Made by a program: the position numbers and the translations under genes
In this document: piece after piece, positions 14,785-24,107 of the stretch
Layout: each line of letters opens with the position of its first letter
How positions within the stretch are numbered: the first letter of the stretch is position 1
Notes under the pieces: generated by a model
Seen by the model: the letters and a program-made list of their open reading frames with translations, nothing else
What the model was told of the DNA's origin: nothing
Databases searched by the model: none
DNA from: Opitutia bacterium
Lineage (GTDB): Bacteria; Verrucomicrobiota; Verrucomicrobiia; Opitutales; UBA953
Reading direction: 5' to 3'
Assembly: GCA_947373115.1 (NCBI GenBank)
Contig: CANBWJ010000005.1
Span: 1-32,010 of the forward strand
Length of the DNA: 32,010 nucleotides

Positions 14785-16585
14785 AAAGAAAACAGCCTCC
14801 AAAACCTCCAACCGCTCCTCGTCCGCCTCCACCTCCACTGGCGGCGTCAAAATGCGCGGCTGTGATGTCATGGTTCGCTGCTTAGAAAACCTCGGGGTCG
14901 ACACGATCTTTGCCTACCCAGGTGGTGCCTCCATGGAGCTCCACCAAGGGCTCACCCGTTCGAAAAAAATTCGTACCATTTTACCACGGCACGAACAAGG
15001 CGGTGCCTTTATGGCGCAAGGCTATTCGCGAGCCACGGGCAAACCAGGCGTTTGCATGGCGACCTCCGGACCGGGCGCCACCAACCTCGTCACGGCCATT
15101 GCCGATGCGCACATGGATAGCATTCCGCTCGTGTGCATCACCGGACAAGTTTACCAGCAGTTCATCGGACGTGCCGCTTTCCAAGAAACCGACTTCTATG
15201 GCATGACGCTTCCCATCGTGAAGCACTCGTTCCTCGTTCTCGATTATAACGAGCTACCGATGATCATGTACAAGGCTTTCAAGATCGCGACCACTGGTCG
15301 CCCTGGACCCGTTGTCATCGACATCCCTAAAGACGTCCAACAACACGAGTGGGTGCCCGTTTTTCCAAAGTCGATTAACGACTTGGAAATCCTTGGCTTA
15401 CAAGTTCCGCCTAAAGCACCCGATGCCCAATTTAACACGGTTTTACGCCTCATCGAGAAGGCCAAACAACCCGTACTCTACGTTGGGGGAGGCATTCTTT
15501 CCGCCCACGCCCACAAGGAATTAATGGCTTTTGCCTTGGCCACCGGCATTCCCGTGGCGAGCACACTCATGGGTCTCGGTGCTTTCCCTTCGGATCACCC
15601 ACAATCACTTTATTGGTACGGCATGCACGGCACCGTTGCCGGCAACTGGGCCGTCTGTAAGAGCGACTTACTCATCGTTCTCGGTGCTCGTTTTGACGAT
15701 CGTATCACCGGCGCCATCGAAAAGTTTGCTCCCGACGCCACGATTGTCCACGTCGACATCGATCGCTCCGAACACCACAAAAATAAATTCGCCGATTACC
15801 CGATTCACTCGGACGTGAAACATGCGCTCCTGCGCCTGTGCGCACTATCCAAGAAAGGCTTCAAGAAACCCAACCTGAAGAAATGGTACACAACCATTAA
15901 CGGCTGGAAAAAACAACACCCCTTCCCCTTCAGCTACGACCGCAAAGGCTCCAAGCACATCCTGCCCCAGGAGGCCATCGAGACGCTCTTTAAGGAAACC
16001 AAAGGTGAAGCGATTATTTCCACGGGCGTCGGCCAACACCAAATGTGGGCCCCGCAGTACTACCAATTCAATAAGCCACGCACGTTCATTAGCTCCTTAG
16101 GCGCTGGTACCATGGGCTTTGGCTTGCCTGCAGCCATCGGCGCGAAGGTCGCTTGCCCCAAGAAACAGGTCATCGATATCGATGGCGACGGATCATTCTT
16201 GATGAACATCCAAGAGTTGGCGTGCATGAAAATCGAAAAAATCAACGCGAAGGTCATGCTCCTCAACAATCAGCATTTAGGCATGGTCGTGCAATGGGAA
16301 GACCGCTTCTACGCCGGCGTACGCGGACACACGGTTTTAGGTGATGCCACCAACATCGGAAGCCCCGATAACCCAGCGGGACTCTACCCTGACTTTGTTA
16401 AAATTGCCAACGGCTTTGGCATCAAGGCCCGTCAAGTCATCAAGCGTGAAGAGTTACGTGACGCCATTCGCGAAATGCTCGCGCACGACGGACCCTACCT
16501 GCTCGACGTCATCGTTCCTTACACCGAACACGTTCTGCCATTCATTCCGCAGAAAAAGTCGGCGATGGAAATTTTGACGAAGTAA
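14777..16585 (+). CDS. ilvB: Acetolactate synthase large subunit
   Basis: A 602-residue ThDP- and FAD-dependent enzyme that condenses pyruvate to acetolactate (or with 2-oxobutyrate), the first common step of valine, leucine and isoleucine synthesis. Motifs in order: [13 protein letters not shown] (about 45), the catalytic Glu73 in [32 protein letters not shown], and the ThDP/Mg motif [12 protein letters not shown] followed about 30 residues on by [16 protein letters not shown]. The first 25 residues are Lys/Ser/Thr-rich and outside the fold. No ilvN follows; the next gene is convergent trxB only 3 nt away. The leader has no Shine-Dalgarno site and includes C tracts (CCC, CCCCC, CCC, CCC within 14708-14751). 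Confidence 0.96.
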   Translation: MTKKKTASKTSNRSSSASTSTGGVKMRGCDVMVRCLENLGVDTIFAYPGGASMELHQGLTRSKKIRTILPRHEQGGAFMAQGYSRATGKPGVCMATSGPGATNLVTAIADAHMDSIPLVCITGQVYQQFIGRAAFQETDFYGMTLPIVKHSFLVLDYNELPMIMYKAFKIATTGRPGPVVIDIPKDVQQHEWVPVFPKSINDLEILGLQVPPKAPDAQFNTVLRLIEKAKQPVLYVGGGILSAHAHKELMAFALATGIPVASTLMGLGAFPSDHPQSLYWYGMHGTVAGNWAVCKSDLLIVLGARFDDRITGAIEKFAPDATIVHVDIDRSEHHKNKFADYPIHSDVKHALLRLCALSKKGFKKPNLKKWYTTINGWKKQHPFPFSYDRKGSKHILPQEAIETLFKETKGEAIISTGVGQHQMWAPQYYQFNKPRTFISSLGAGTMGFGLPAAIGAKVACPKKQVIDIDGDGSFLMNIQELACMKIEKINAKVMLLNNQHLGMVVQWEDRFYAGVRGHTVLGDATNIGSPDNPAGLYPDFVKIANGFGIKARQVIKREELRDAIREMLAHDGPYLLDVIVPYTEHVLPFIPQKKSAMEILTK

Positions 16586-16588
16586 GGT

Positions 16589-17527
16589 TTACAGTCCAGC
16601 CAACCAGCGCTCAGCTTCAATCGCGGCCCGACACCCCATGCCCGCTGCCGTGATGGCTTGGCGATAAACGTGATCGGCACAATCGCCGGCGACAAAGACG
16701 CCCGGAACTTTCGTGCTCACAGTATTGTCCTCAGCGATAAAATAGCCATTTTCATCCACGCTCAGTGCGGGCGTGAACGCCTTGGAATTGGGAATGTGAC
16801 CAATCGCAATAAACACGCACTTACAGGGGATATCACGGTTTTTTCCCGAGGCATCTTGGACCCGCAAGCTGTGCACTTTGCCATCGGCACCGCCCAGCAC
16901 CTCGAGAGGCGCACAGTTCAGCGCGAGTTCAATTTTTTCGTGAGCCTTTACGCGCTGCACCATGATTTCGGAAGCGCGGAATTTATCGCGACGGTGCACT
17001 AAAATCACTTTCGACGCAAAGCGCGTCAGAAACAAAGCTTCTTCACAAGCGGAGTCGCCACCACCGACCACGACCACCGGCACATCGCGATAAAACGCAC
17101 CATCGCAGGTCGCGCACGTCGTCACGCCATTGCCGCCGTAATATTCTTTTTCGCCAGGAATACCGAGCAAGCGCGGCGAGGCACCCGTGGCGATGATGAC
17201 CGCTTTCGCTTCATACGTGGCTTCACCGCCCACGAGTTTTTTGACGGGGCCCGAGAAATCAACGGAGTCGATACGATCCCAAGCAAAGCGGGCACCGAAA
17301 CGCTCCGCCTGTGCTTTCATATTTGAAATGAGTTCATTGCCATCAACGCCGTGGACGAAGCCTGGAAAGTTTTCGACTTCCGAGGTCGTGGTTAATTGTC
17401 CACCAGGTTGGCCACCTTCGAGCACCAAAGGGGTGAGCCCTGCACGGGCAGCGTAAATTGCGGCGGTCAGGCCAGCGCAGCCCGTACCTAAAATTAAGAC
17501 GTTTTCAGCCATAGGGAATAACCCCAT
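16589..17527 (-). CDS. trxB: Thioredoxin-disulfide reductase
   Basis: A 312-residue FAD/NADPH enzyme that reduces thioredoxin. Visible are the FAD motif [19 protein letters not shown] (about 12-30), [21 protein letters not shown], the redox-active pair Cys137/Cys140 in CATCDGAF, the NADPH motif [16 protein letters not shown], and the C-terminal FAD block [22 protein letters not shown]. The FAD motif has Cys where GxGPAG is usual, a conservative oddity. Two starts are possible: ATG 17527 ([10 protein letters not shown]), with GGAGAG 8 nt upstream, or ATG 17512 (MAENVLI), closer to typical family starts. I kept the first because of the ribosome-binding site. The stop lies 3 nt from the ilvB stop, tail-to-tail, with no terminator. 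Confidence 0.96.
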   Translation of the reverse strand: MGLFPMAENVLILGTGCAGLTAAIYAARAGLTPLVLEGGQPGGQLTTTSEVENFPGFVHGVDGNELISNMKAQAERFGARFAWDRIDSVDFSGPVKKLVGGEATYEAKAVIIATGASPRLLGIPGEKEYYGGNGVTTCATCDGAFYRDVPVVVVGGGDSACEEALFLTRFASKVILVHRRDKFRASEIMVQRVKAHEKIELALNCAPLEVLGGADGKVHSLRVQDASGKNRDIPCKCVFIAIGHIPNSKAFTPALSVDENGYFIAEDNTVSTKVPGVFVAGDCADHVYRQAITAAGMGCRAAIEAERWLAGL

Positions 17528-17650
17528 CTTGGAGTCTCTCCGCTAACGGCAAGGCGGAAAACACTCCCCCCGCGAAGTTTTGCATCGATTCCATACCGCA
17601 ATGAGATTGCTGATGGCGCAAGAAAACCCTGAATTAGCAGGCGAGCACCC

Positions 17651-18328
17651 ATGTCTCTCTTTATCCGTAACGCCAGTATTGCCGACTTGCCCGCAATTCT
17701 AGAAGTAGAAAAAAGCTGGCCCGAGAGCGGCCGTGCCAGTGCGGATAAATTTATCGCCCGGATTCAGAAATTCGCTCAAGGTTTTTTCCTCGTCTGCAAA
17801 ACTTTACCCAACGGCGAGGAAAAAGTCGTGGCGACCGTTACCTCCATGCCACTGTGGTTCGACCCAAATCAGGTCAGTCAGTTTACGTCGTGGGATAAAG
17901 TCACCCATCATGGCATGCTGGACGACTGTAACCTTAACCATAAAAATGCACTTTATATCATCTCGGGCGTAATCGATAAAGCGCACCGCGGGGAAAATAT
18001 CTTTGAGCCTGGGGTACTTCGCGTCGCCCTGCAGGCTCAGAATCTTGGCATGCGCTACGTTATCGCGGGTGCCGTTATTCCCGGATATCGAAAGTATTGT
18101 CAAAATCATCAGGAGATCCCCGCCTGGGAATACTGCCAACAACGGAAGGGCTCTAAGCTCGTTGATCCACTTTTAGCCATGTACGAAGGGATCCAATTTC
18201 GCATACCCCATGCTTCACACGTGGTACCTGAATACTATCCCGACGACGCCAGTCGCAATTATGCGGCAATCGTCGTAAGGGATTTATCCACAGACCCACT
18301 GAGTGAAACTAAATTCTTACGTGACTGA
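17651..18328 (+). CDS. GNAT-type acyltransferase
   Basis: A 225-residue protein with a GNAT fold: FIRNASIADLPAILEVEKSWP (beta1-alpha1), the strands VATVTSMPLWF and ALYIISGVID, and the cofactor region KAHRGENIFEPGVLRVALQAQNLGMRYVIAGAVIPGY. The usual RGxGxG/A acyl-CoA loop is degenerate here (RGENIF), so the donor may not be simple acetyl-CoA; that is inference. The C-terminal part (YCQQRKGSKLVDPLLAMYEGIQFR) resembles the closing strand region of GNATs. The substrate is not known. The last 20 nt overlap, tail-to-tail, the 3' end of the adenylate-forming ligase gene, which with the P450 gene makes a three-gene cassette. The ATG at 17651 gives a direct entry into the fold. Confidence 0.85.
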   Translation: MSLFIRNASIADLPAILEVEKSWPESGRASADKFIARIQKFAQGFFLVCKTLPNGEEKVVATVTSMPLWFDPNQVSQFTSWDKVTHHGMLDDCNLNHKNALYIISGVIDKAHRGENIFEPGVLRVALQAQNLGMRYVIAGAVIPGYRKYCQNHQEIPAWEYCQQRKGSKLVDPLLAMYEGIQFRIPHASHVVPEYYPDDASRNYAAIVVRDLSTDPLSETKFLRD

Positions 18329-19703
18329 TAAATTCTTCAAACTTACCATTCGGTCCACGAGGAATATCCGGCAAGAAGGTATAGAAAATTTCAAAGGGGT
18401 AACCCAAGTGACGCTGCATCATTAAAGTCACCCGTCCCTGCTCTTCGCTCGTGAGCTCTCGCTCCAAGACTAGTTTTATTTCTACACTCTTAAGTGAGTG
18501 TTGCACACATTGAAACTGCGAGACTTTCACTCCCGTCTCTCGCATGATTTGCCCGTGCTCACCCAAATAAGGGAAGAGACTATAAAGGCTCTCGCCCCCA
18601 GGCATAATCAAACGATTCCGCTGCCGTCCGTGAATACGTTTAATCACCGGCAAGCCGCGCCCACACGGACACGCTGGACCAAACTCCGCATAATCGCCTA
18701 CTTCATATCGAATTAAGGGCGTCGCAAAGTTGTTAAGGCTAGTAATAAGCACCCGCCCCGTCACCCCAGCCGGACAGGCCTTACCCTCGTCATCCACAAT
18801 CTCCAGAATAACGTTTTCCGCTTGCACGTGGAAATGGTCCGCTTGCGGACATTGCACAGCCAAATACCCCGCCTCTTCACAGGTATACATGTCAACGACT
18901 ACAGCACCCCATGCGTCGACTAAAGCCTTGCGCATGGCCGCAGTTAGAGTCTCCCCCACCACCCGCAGTTGCCGAACCTGGGGCAACTTTAGTCCACTTT
19001 CTTGCACGTAATTCGTGAGCGCTAAAAGGTTGGAAGGAAATGAAATCAGATAATCGGGCTTCTCGCGCTGCAACCACTCTAACTGTTCGGACAATTTTGC
19101 GGTTACGTTTAAAAGTGAAGTGGCTCCCGTGGCGAAAATCGGCTCCACGACTTCGCCCCAATTCTGGCCAGCCGCCCCCTCCGGCGGCATTGCGACTCCC
19201 GGACTCGCCCAACGAATGGCACAGAGCTTACCCGAAAAATCCCTCTCGTGCCAAAGGTGCTCCCGTAGTGCAAACGCTAACCATGAAAGGTGCGTAACGG
19301 AAGTGCGCCCAAACCGAACCGGCCTCCCCGTCGATCCAGAGGTTGTACCGAACTGAATCTTACCGTGTTCGAACGGCAAATTATTGGTCACGAAATGATC
19401 GCCCGCTTCTTGGACGTCTTTGCGGCGCGTAATCGGCAAGCGTGCTAAAAAATCTTCGTCAATAATTTCAGGAAGGGCTAAGCCCAACTTTGCCCAAGCG
19501 TCACGGTAGTAGGCCACCGATTTCTGCGCGTGCTTTAAAATCAGATTAAGCTGTTGTAATTGGGCCTTTCTCATCTCTTGAGCCGACCACCATTGCGAAC
19601 GCTCTAACTGAAAAAGCATCGCAAGTCGCAAGGCGTTCGGTGGTGCCGGCAAGGCCACCAGTTGCTGACTGGGGACAAGCGATTTAACAATGCGAGGGGT
19701 CAT
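18309..19703 (-). CDS. PaaK/CapK-type adenylate-forming ligase
   Basis: A 464-residue enzyme of the phenylacetate-CoA ligase superfamily branch, which activates a carboxylic acid as acyl-AMP and usually transfers it to CoA or another acceptor. Motifs: the phosphate loop TTSGSTGRPVRF (about 120-131), LRVVGETLTAAMRKAL, YTCEEAGYLAVQC (the aromatic/Glu motif), RYEVGDYAEFG, ACPCGRGLPVIKRIHGRQRN, and near the C-terminus RGPNGKFEEF, whose Lys matches the catalytic lysine. It is full length for the family. The substrate is unknown; no paa genes are nearby. The start ATG (19701-19703) overlaps the P450 stop as ATGA, so the two are translationally coupled. Its 3' end overlaps the convergent GNAT gene by 20 nt. 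Confidence 0.9.
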   Translation of the reverse strand: MTPRIVKSLVPSQQLVALPAPPNALRLAMLFQLERSQWWSAQEMRKAQLQQLNLILKHAQKSVAYYRDAWAKLGLALPEIIDEDFLARLPITRRKDVQEAGDHFVTNNLPFEHGKIQFGTTSGSTGRPVRFGRTSVTHLSWLAFALREHLWHERDFSGKLCAIRWASPGVAMPPEGAAGQNWGEVVEPIFATGATSLLNVTAKLSEQLEWLQREKPDYLISFPSNLLALTNYVQESGLKLPQVRQLRVVGETLTAAMRKALVDAWGAVVVDMYTCEEAGYLAVQCPQADHFHVQAENVILEIVDDEGKACPAGVTGRVLITSLNNFATPLIRYEVGDYAEFGPACPCGRGLPVIKRIHGRQRNRLIMPGGESLYSLFPYLGEHGQIMRETGVKVSQFQCVQHSLKSVEIKLVLERELTSEEQGRVTLMMQRHLGYPFEIFYTFLPDIPRGPNGKFEEFISHVRI

Positions 19704-20899
19704 GCTGGGACAATTTCTACAACTAATTCATCCAAACTCCGGAACGCTGAAAGCGTCCGCCAATGGTGACGAACGGGTCGCAGTTCTTTGACTAAAGGCA
19801 GGAAAGCTTGAAAAGCGATTTGGGCTTCTAATCTCGCCAAAATTGAGCCCATACAGCGGTGTAAACCAACCCCAAAAGCAATGTGTCGATTATCCGCTCG
19901 GTGAATATTGAATAACTCCGGGTCATTAAAGACGGCCGCATCTTGATGCGCCGCCCCCACAAGCGCTGTCATCATCGTGCCTCGGGGGATAATAAAATCG
20001 CCAAATGCGACCTCTTCATGCGTCCACCGACTCAACTTCTGAACGGGCGCATCGTAACGTAATATTTCTTCGATGGCTGCCGGAATTAATTCGGGGTGCT
20101 GCTTCAGCTCGCTAAAAACCGCGGGGTGGTCCGCCAGCAATTGAATCCCACTGGCAATCAGGTTTTTCGTGGTCTCGTGACCCGACCAGAGCAGGAAAAT
20201 TAATCCGCTATTTAACTCCGCCGCCGTCAATTGCATGGGGTCGTTGTGCAACATTCGAATCAATGAATGCGGGGGCAATTCTTCTGCTCGTGCGAGTAAC
20301 CCATCAAAATAATCGGTCATCAACTTCACCACCTCCGCTCCCGTCTGCATTCCCTCGTGCGTCCCCGAATCCATTGCAGCCGTGAGCTTCGCCGACCACT
20401 GGTAAAACAAATCCATATCGGCGGCAGGCACGCCCAGAATCTCAGCAATCACCATCACCGGAAGAGGATAACAAAAATTCTTTAAAAGCTCCACTTCGCC
20501 CCGCAGCGGATACTTGGTTAAAAGTTCGTGCGCTCGTCGAAGGATAAAAGGCTCCACCGCTGCAATGGCCGCGGGCGTGAATGGCATCGTGAATGCCCTT
20601 CGCACCACATCGTGCCTCGGTTGATCCATAAACAGCATCCAATGACTGACGGTCTGCTCAACGGACCCCAACGTCTGACCCGCCTTGGAAAACGGACCCA
20701 CCCCGTCAGGGGGGTTGCGCTTAAATTGCTTACCACCCAACAACCTCGAGCAATCTTCGTGACGGGTAACATAAACCACTCCCTCATGATTCATGAAGAC
20801 GGGTGTATTTTTTATAAAATCACGGTAATGTCTATGGATATTGTCCTGGAAATCTGCGGACCCAAAATTAGGGCTAAGCTTAGGGATTACGGCAGACAT
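19700..20899 (-). CDS. Cytochrome P450
   Basis: A soluble bacterial-type P450 of 399 residues. The I-helix oxygen-activation motif is SGHETT (239-244), the K-helix ExxR is Glu278-Ile-Leu-Arg281, and the haem loop is FGVGLHRCMG with the thiolate ligand Cys349. QPRHDVVRRAFTMPFTP is the usual C-helix region. The start was set at ATG 20899 (MSAVIPKLSP). The open frame runs on to about 21223, but that part overlaps the divergent secA gene and has no P450 homology. No ferredoxin or ferredoxin reductase gene is next to it, so redox partners must come from elsewhere. The ATGA overlap with the ligase gene downstream indicates a shared pathway. The oxidised substrate cannot be deduced. Confidence 0.93.
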   Translation of the reverse strand: MSAVIPKLSPNFGSADFQDNIHRHYRDFIKNTPVFMNHEGVVYVTRHEDCSRLLGGKQFKRNPPDGVGPFSKAGQTLGSVEQTVSHWMLFMDQPRHDVVRRAFTMPFTPAAIAAVEPFILRRAHELLTKYPLRGEVELLKNFCYPLPVMVIAEILGVPAADMDLFYQWSAKLTAAMDSGTHEGMQTGAEVVKLMTDYFDGLLARAEELPPHSLIRMLHNDPMQLTAAELNSGLIFLLWSGHETTKNLIASGIQLLADHPAVFSELKQHPELIPAAIEEILRYDAPVQKLSRWTHEEVAFGDFIIPRGTMMTALVGAAHQDAAVFNDPELFNIHRADNRHIAFGVGLHRCMGSILARLEAQIAFQAFLPLVKELRPVRHHWRTLSAFRSLDELVVEIVPA

Positions 20900-21013
20900 C
20901 TTAATGCATCGGCAAAATGAGGTGACGAAGGACTTTTGCAACCCATCGCTGAGATGTATGGAAATAGGCGGCAAAGGTAGCCGATACAGTGCAGACGGCT
21001 GAAGACAGATTTT

Positions 21014-21096
21014 AGCCCGATTTTTTGCCAAAATAACCCAAATTAGGTGAATTGGGCTTTGACTCACACTGAGCCGAGGTGGTTTGCTACACCTCG
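21014..21096 (+). promoter_or_regulatory. secA leader with inverted repeats
   Basis: In the 208-bp divergent gap between the P450 and secA genes there are two structures. AGCCCGATT (21014-21022) can pair with AATTGGGCT (21050-21058), 9 bp with one G-U, while the same right arm can alternatively pair with CCCAAATT (21037-21044). A second perfect hairpin, CGAGGTG (21075-21081), loop GTTTGCTA, CACCTCG (21090-21096), ends 11 nt before the secA ATG. A TTGACT word lies at about 21058-21063 without a convincing -10. A regulatory function is inference. Confidence 0.35.
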
Positions 21097-21107
21097 CGTC
21101 AGGACCC

Positions 21108-24107
21108 ATGTTTCTAAGTCTCATCAAGCTCTTTGCCGGCAGCCACAATCGGAGGTTCCTCCGTAAATGTGGACCCCTTGTCTCCCGCATTAATGCCCTC
21201 GAGTTAGAGTACCAAAAGCTCACCGACGCTCAAGTTCAGGGCAAGACCGCCGAACTCAAAGCCCGTCTCGCTCGCGGTGCGAGCATTGACTCCCTCCTGC
21301 CCGAAGCTTTTGCCGTGGTGAAAAACGCCGCCCGTCGACTCAAGGGCACCACCGCCATCGTCTGCGAACACGAGCAGACCTGGAACATGGTACACTTCGA
21401 TGTGCAACTCATCGGCGGTATCGCCCTGCACCAAAATAAAATCGCCGAAATGGCCACCGGTGAAGGTAAGACATTGGTCGCCACCCTGCCCCTTTACTTA
21501 AACGCCCTCACGGGGAAAAATTGTCAGCTCGTCACGGTCAATGATTACCTTGCACGACGTGACTCCGAGTGGATGGGTCACCTCTACCGCTGGCTAGGTC
21601 TGACCGTTGGTTGCATCCAAAATCAAATGAACAACGAAGACCGTCAAGCGGCCTATCGTTGCGACATCACCTACGGTACCGCCTCCGAGTTTGGCTTCGA
21701 TTACTTACGCGACAATGGCATGGCACTCAGCGCCGGCGAACAAGTCCAACGCGACCACTACTACTGCATCGTCGATGAAATCGACTCCATCCTGATCGAC
21801 GAAGCCCGCACGCCACTCATTATTTCTGGCCCCGTCACCGAGGAACGCGAACCGCCCTTCCCCCGCCTAGTGGATGACGTTAAAGCCCTCTTTGAAGCCC
21901 AAACTAAACTCGTTACGCGCCTCATCAACGAAGCCGAAACCGAGCTTAGCAAAATCACGGAAAACAAAGAGCCTTCGGAAATCACGCTCGATAAACTCTG
22001 GCTCGCCGCCCACGGCATGCCACGTAACAAAACTTTTGCGCGCCTCATGGAAAATGGTCGCTGGCGCAAATCACTCGAGAAGCACGAAGGCATCCTAGCC
22101 AGCGAAGTGGAGAAAGATCGCCGCTACCACTTGAAGGAGCGTCTTTACTTCTCCATCAGCGAACGCGACCACGAATCCGACCTAACCCAGTTGGGTCGCG
22201 ACACCCTTCGCCCCGGCAATCCCGACGCGTTCGTCCTCCCCGATCTCCCCACTCGCTACGTCGAACTCGATAAAGACGAGTCCCTCACTCCCGAACGCCG
22301 GGCGGAATTACGCAATGAAGCCGAACAGGCCTACGTTCGCGCCTCGGAAGACATTCACGCTATCGGCCAACTCATTAAGGCCTTCGCACTCTACGAATGC
22401 GACCGCCACTACGTGGTCCAAGAAGGCAAGGTTCTCATCGTTGATGAAAACACAGGTCGTATCATGACGGGTCGTCGCTGGAGCGATGGCCTGCACCAAG
22501 CGGTCGAAGCCAAGGAAGGCGTCGCAATGGAAAAAGAGAATAAAACCTACGCCACCATCACGATTCAGAATTATTTCCGCATGTACCGCAAACTCTCGGG
22601 CATGACGGGCACTGCCGAAACGGAGGCCACTGAATTTAATGAAATTTACGGGCTAACCGTCGTCACCATCCCCACCAACCAGCCGTGCATTCGGATCGAC
22701 GCCAACGACATCGTCTTTAAGACCCGTCGCGAAAAATACGCTTACGCCGTTAACGAAGTTAAGGAATCGCATAAGCGCGGACAACCTGTGCTCGTAGGCA
22801 CCGCCTCCGTCGAAGCCTCCGAAACCTTAAGTCGCATGCTCACCCTGAGTCGCATTCCGCACAAAGTTCTGAACGCGAAAAACCATGAGCATGAAGCCGA
22901 CATCGTAGCCCTCGCCGGACAAAAAGAGGCGGTGACGATCGCAACTAACATGGCTGGACGTGGCACCGACATTCGTCTCGGTGAAGGCGTTCGCGAACTC
23001 GGTGGCCTTTACGTGCTCGGCACCGAGCGCCATGAATCCCGCCGCGTGGACCGTCAGCTCCGCGGCCGCTGCTCGCGCCAAGGTGACCCCGGTCGCACCC
23101 GCTTCCTGATCGCCCTCGAAGACGACCTCATGCGTCTCTTCTCCAACGCAGGCATTATTTCCTCGATGCTCGAAAAATCTTTCAAGGAAGGCGAGCCCCT
23201 CGAACACCCTCTACTCAATCGCTCGATTGGCACTGCTCAAAAACGCGTGGAAGGCCAAAACTACTCCCAACGTAAGCGCCTCTTGCAATACGATGACGTG
23301 CTCAATCACCAGCGTCATATTATCTACAGCCTGCGCAATCGCGCCCTGGCCGAGGGCCAATCCCGTCAGTCCATCCTCGAAATCATCAGCGAGGAAATCG
23401 ATGACCGACTCAACACCGCCTTCCCCGACGAAACCTCCACCGCCGAACGCAATGGTGCTGAAGCTTTCGTGGGTTGGTTTGTGAGCACCTTCCCGATTCG
23501 TCTGACGGTCGAAGAAATCATTCCGCTCAACCGCGACCTCGCGACGGCCTTCGTCATGAAGAAAATCTCCGAGCTCCACGCGAGCCGCGAGAAACACGAA
23601 CCCAAGGAAGTAGTCCAACACATCGAGAAACACATCTTAATTCGCTCCATCGATCGCAACTGGCAGAATCACCTAACCGAGATGGACGAACTTCGTCGGG
23701 CGGTTTCACTCCGTGGCTACGCCCAAAAGGATCCGCTCAACGAATATAAAAGCGAAGCTTACCGTGCGTTCGAACAACTCATGCGACAACTTCGCACCGA
23801 AGTTTGCACCGGGCTCTTCCGAACCGCTTCTTCGATGGAAGCCCTTGAAGCACTGATTCGTTCTTCTCAAGGCCAAGCCGTGGCGACGGGACCCGCCGAG
23901 CCCGGCACCCCCGAAGATACCACTTCGTCCAATGCCATGAGTGCCCAACCGAAGGCCGAACCCTTCCGTCGCAGTGCCAACAAGATTGGTCGTAATGATA
24001 TCGTTCGCATTCGCAAAGGCGAAGAGACCCTCGAACTCAAATGGAAAAAAGCTGAGCCCATGGTGCGCGACGAGGGCTGGCGGTTAGTGCAAGAGGTCTC
24101 CGAATGA
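21108..24107 (+). CDS. secA: Preprotein translocase ATPase SecA
   Basis: A 999-residue motor ATPase that drives unfolded proteins through SecYEG. The N-terminal helix MFLSLIKLFAGSHNRR is followed by NBD1 with Walker A GEGKT (118-122), VTVNDYLARRDSEWM, TYGTASEFGFDYLRDN and Walker B DEID (223-226) in VDEIDSILIDEARTPLIISG. NBD2 has MTGTAETEATEF, IATNMAGRGTDIRLG and RQLRGRCSRQGDPG. It is about 100 residues longer than E. coli SecA, mainly through a polar insertion in the preprotein-binding region (about 250-380). The C-terminal CxCxSxxxxKxCCG zinc motif is absent; the protein ends in a short basic and Trp-containing tail. A CAGGA lies just upstream of ATG 21108, and an in-frame TTG at 21084 is less likely. 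It overlaps lnt by ATGA. Confidence 0.97.
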   Translation: MFLSLIKLFAGSHNRRFLRKCGPLVSRINALELEYQKLTDAQVQGKTAELKARLARGASIDSLLPEAFAVVKNAARRLKGTTAIVCEHEQTWNMVHFDVQLIGGIALHQNKIAEMATGEGKTLVATLPLYLNALTGKNCQLVTVNDYLARRDSEWMGHLYRWLGLTVGCIQNQMNNEDRQAAYRCDITYGTASEFGFDYLRDNGMALSAGEQVQRDHYYCIVDEIDSILIDEARTPLIISGPVTEEREPPFPRLVDDVKALFEAQTKLVTRLINEAETELSKITENKEPSEITLDKLWLAAHGMPRNKTFARLMENGRWRKSLEKHEGILASEVEKDRRYHLKERLYFSISERDHESDLTQLGRDTLRPGNPDAFVLPDLPTRYVELDKDESLTPERRAELRNEAEQAYVRASEDIHAIGQLIKAFALYECDRHYVVQEGKVLIVDENTGRIMTGRRWSDGLHQAVEAKEGVAMEKENKTYATITIQNYFRMYRKLSGMTGTAETEATEFNEIYGLTVVTIPTNQPCIRIDANDIVFKTRREKYAYAVNEVKESHKRGQPVLVGTASVEASETLSRMLTLSRIPHKVLNAKNHEHEADIVALAGQKEAVTIATNMAGRGTDIRLGEGVRELGGLYVLGTERHESRRVDRQLRGRCSRQGDPGRTRFLIALEDDLMRLFSNAGIISSMLEKSFKEGEPLEHPLLNRSIGTAQKRVEGQNYSQRKRLLQYDDVLNHQRHIIYSLRNRALAEGQSRQSILEIISEEIDDRLNTAFPDETSTAERNGAEAFVGWFVSTFPIRLTVEEIIPLNRDLATAFVMKKISELHASREKHEPKEVVQHIEKHILIRSIDRNWQNHLTEMDELRRAVSLRGYAQKDPLNEYKSEAYRAFEQLMRQLRTEVCTGLFRTASSMEALEALIRSSQGQAVATGPAEPGTPEDTTSSNAMSAQPKAEPFRRSANKIGRNDIVRIRKGEETLELKWKKAEPMVRDEGWRLVQEVSE

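Noticed and set aside
18284-18292. Perfect DnaA-box word TTATCCACA
   Set aside because: It is a single copy inside the 3' part of the GNAT coding sequence, with no cluster of boxes, AT-rich region or dnaA/dnaN neighbour. Chance occurrence is the simplest reading.
16589-20899. trxB as the reductase partner of the nearby P450
   Set aside because: It carries the CATC redox pair and all thioredoxin reductase motifs. It is not a ferredoxin or flavodoxin reductase type and is separated by the GNAT and ligase genes.
20900-21223. N-terminal extension of the P450 reading frame to 507 residues
   Set aside because: The extension runs antisense into the start of secA and through the divergent promoter region. 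ATG 20899 gives a normal 399-residue P450.
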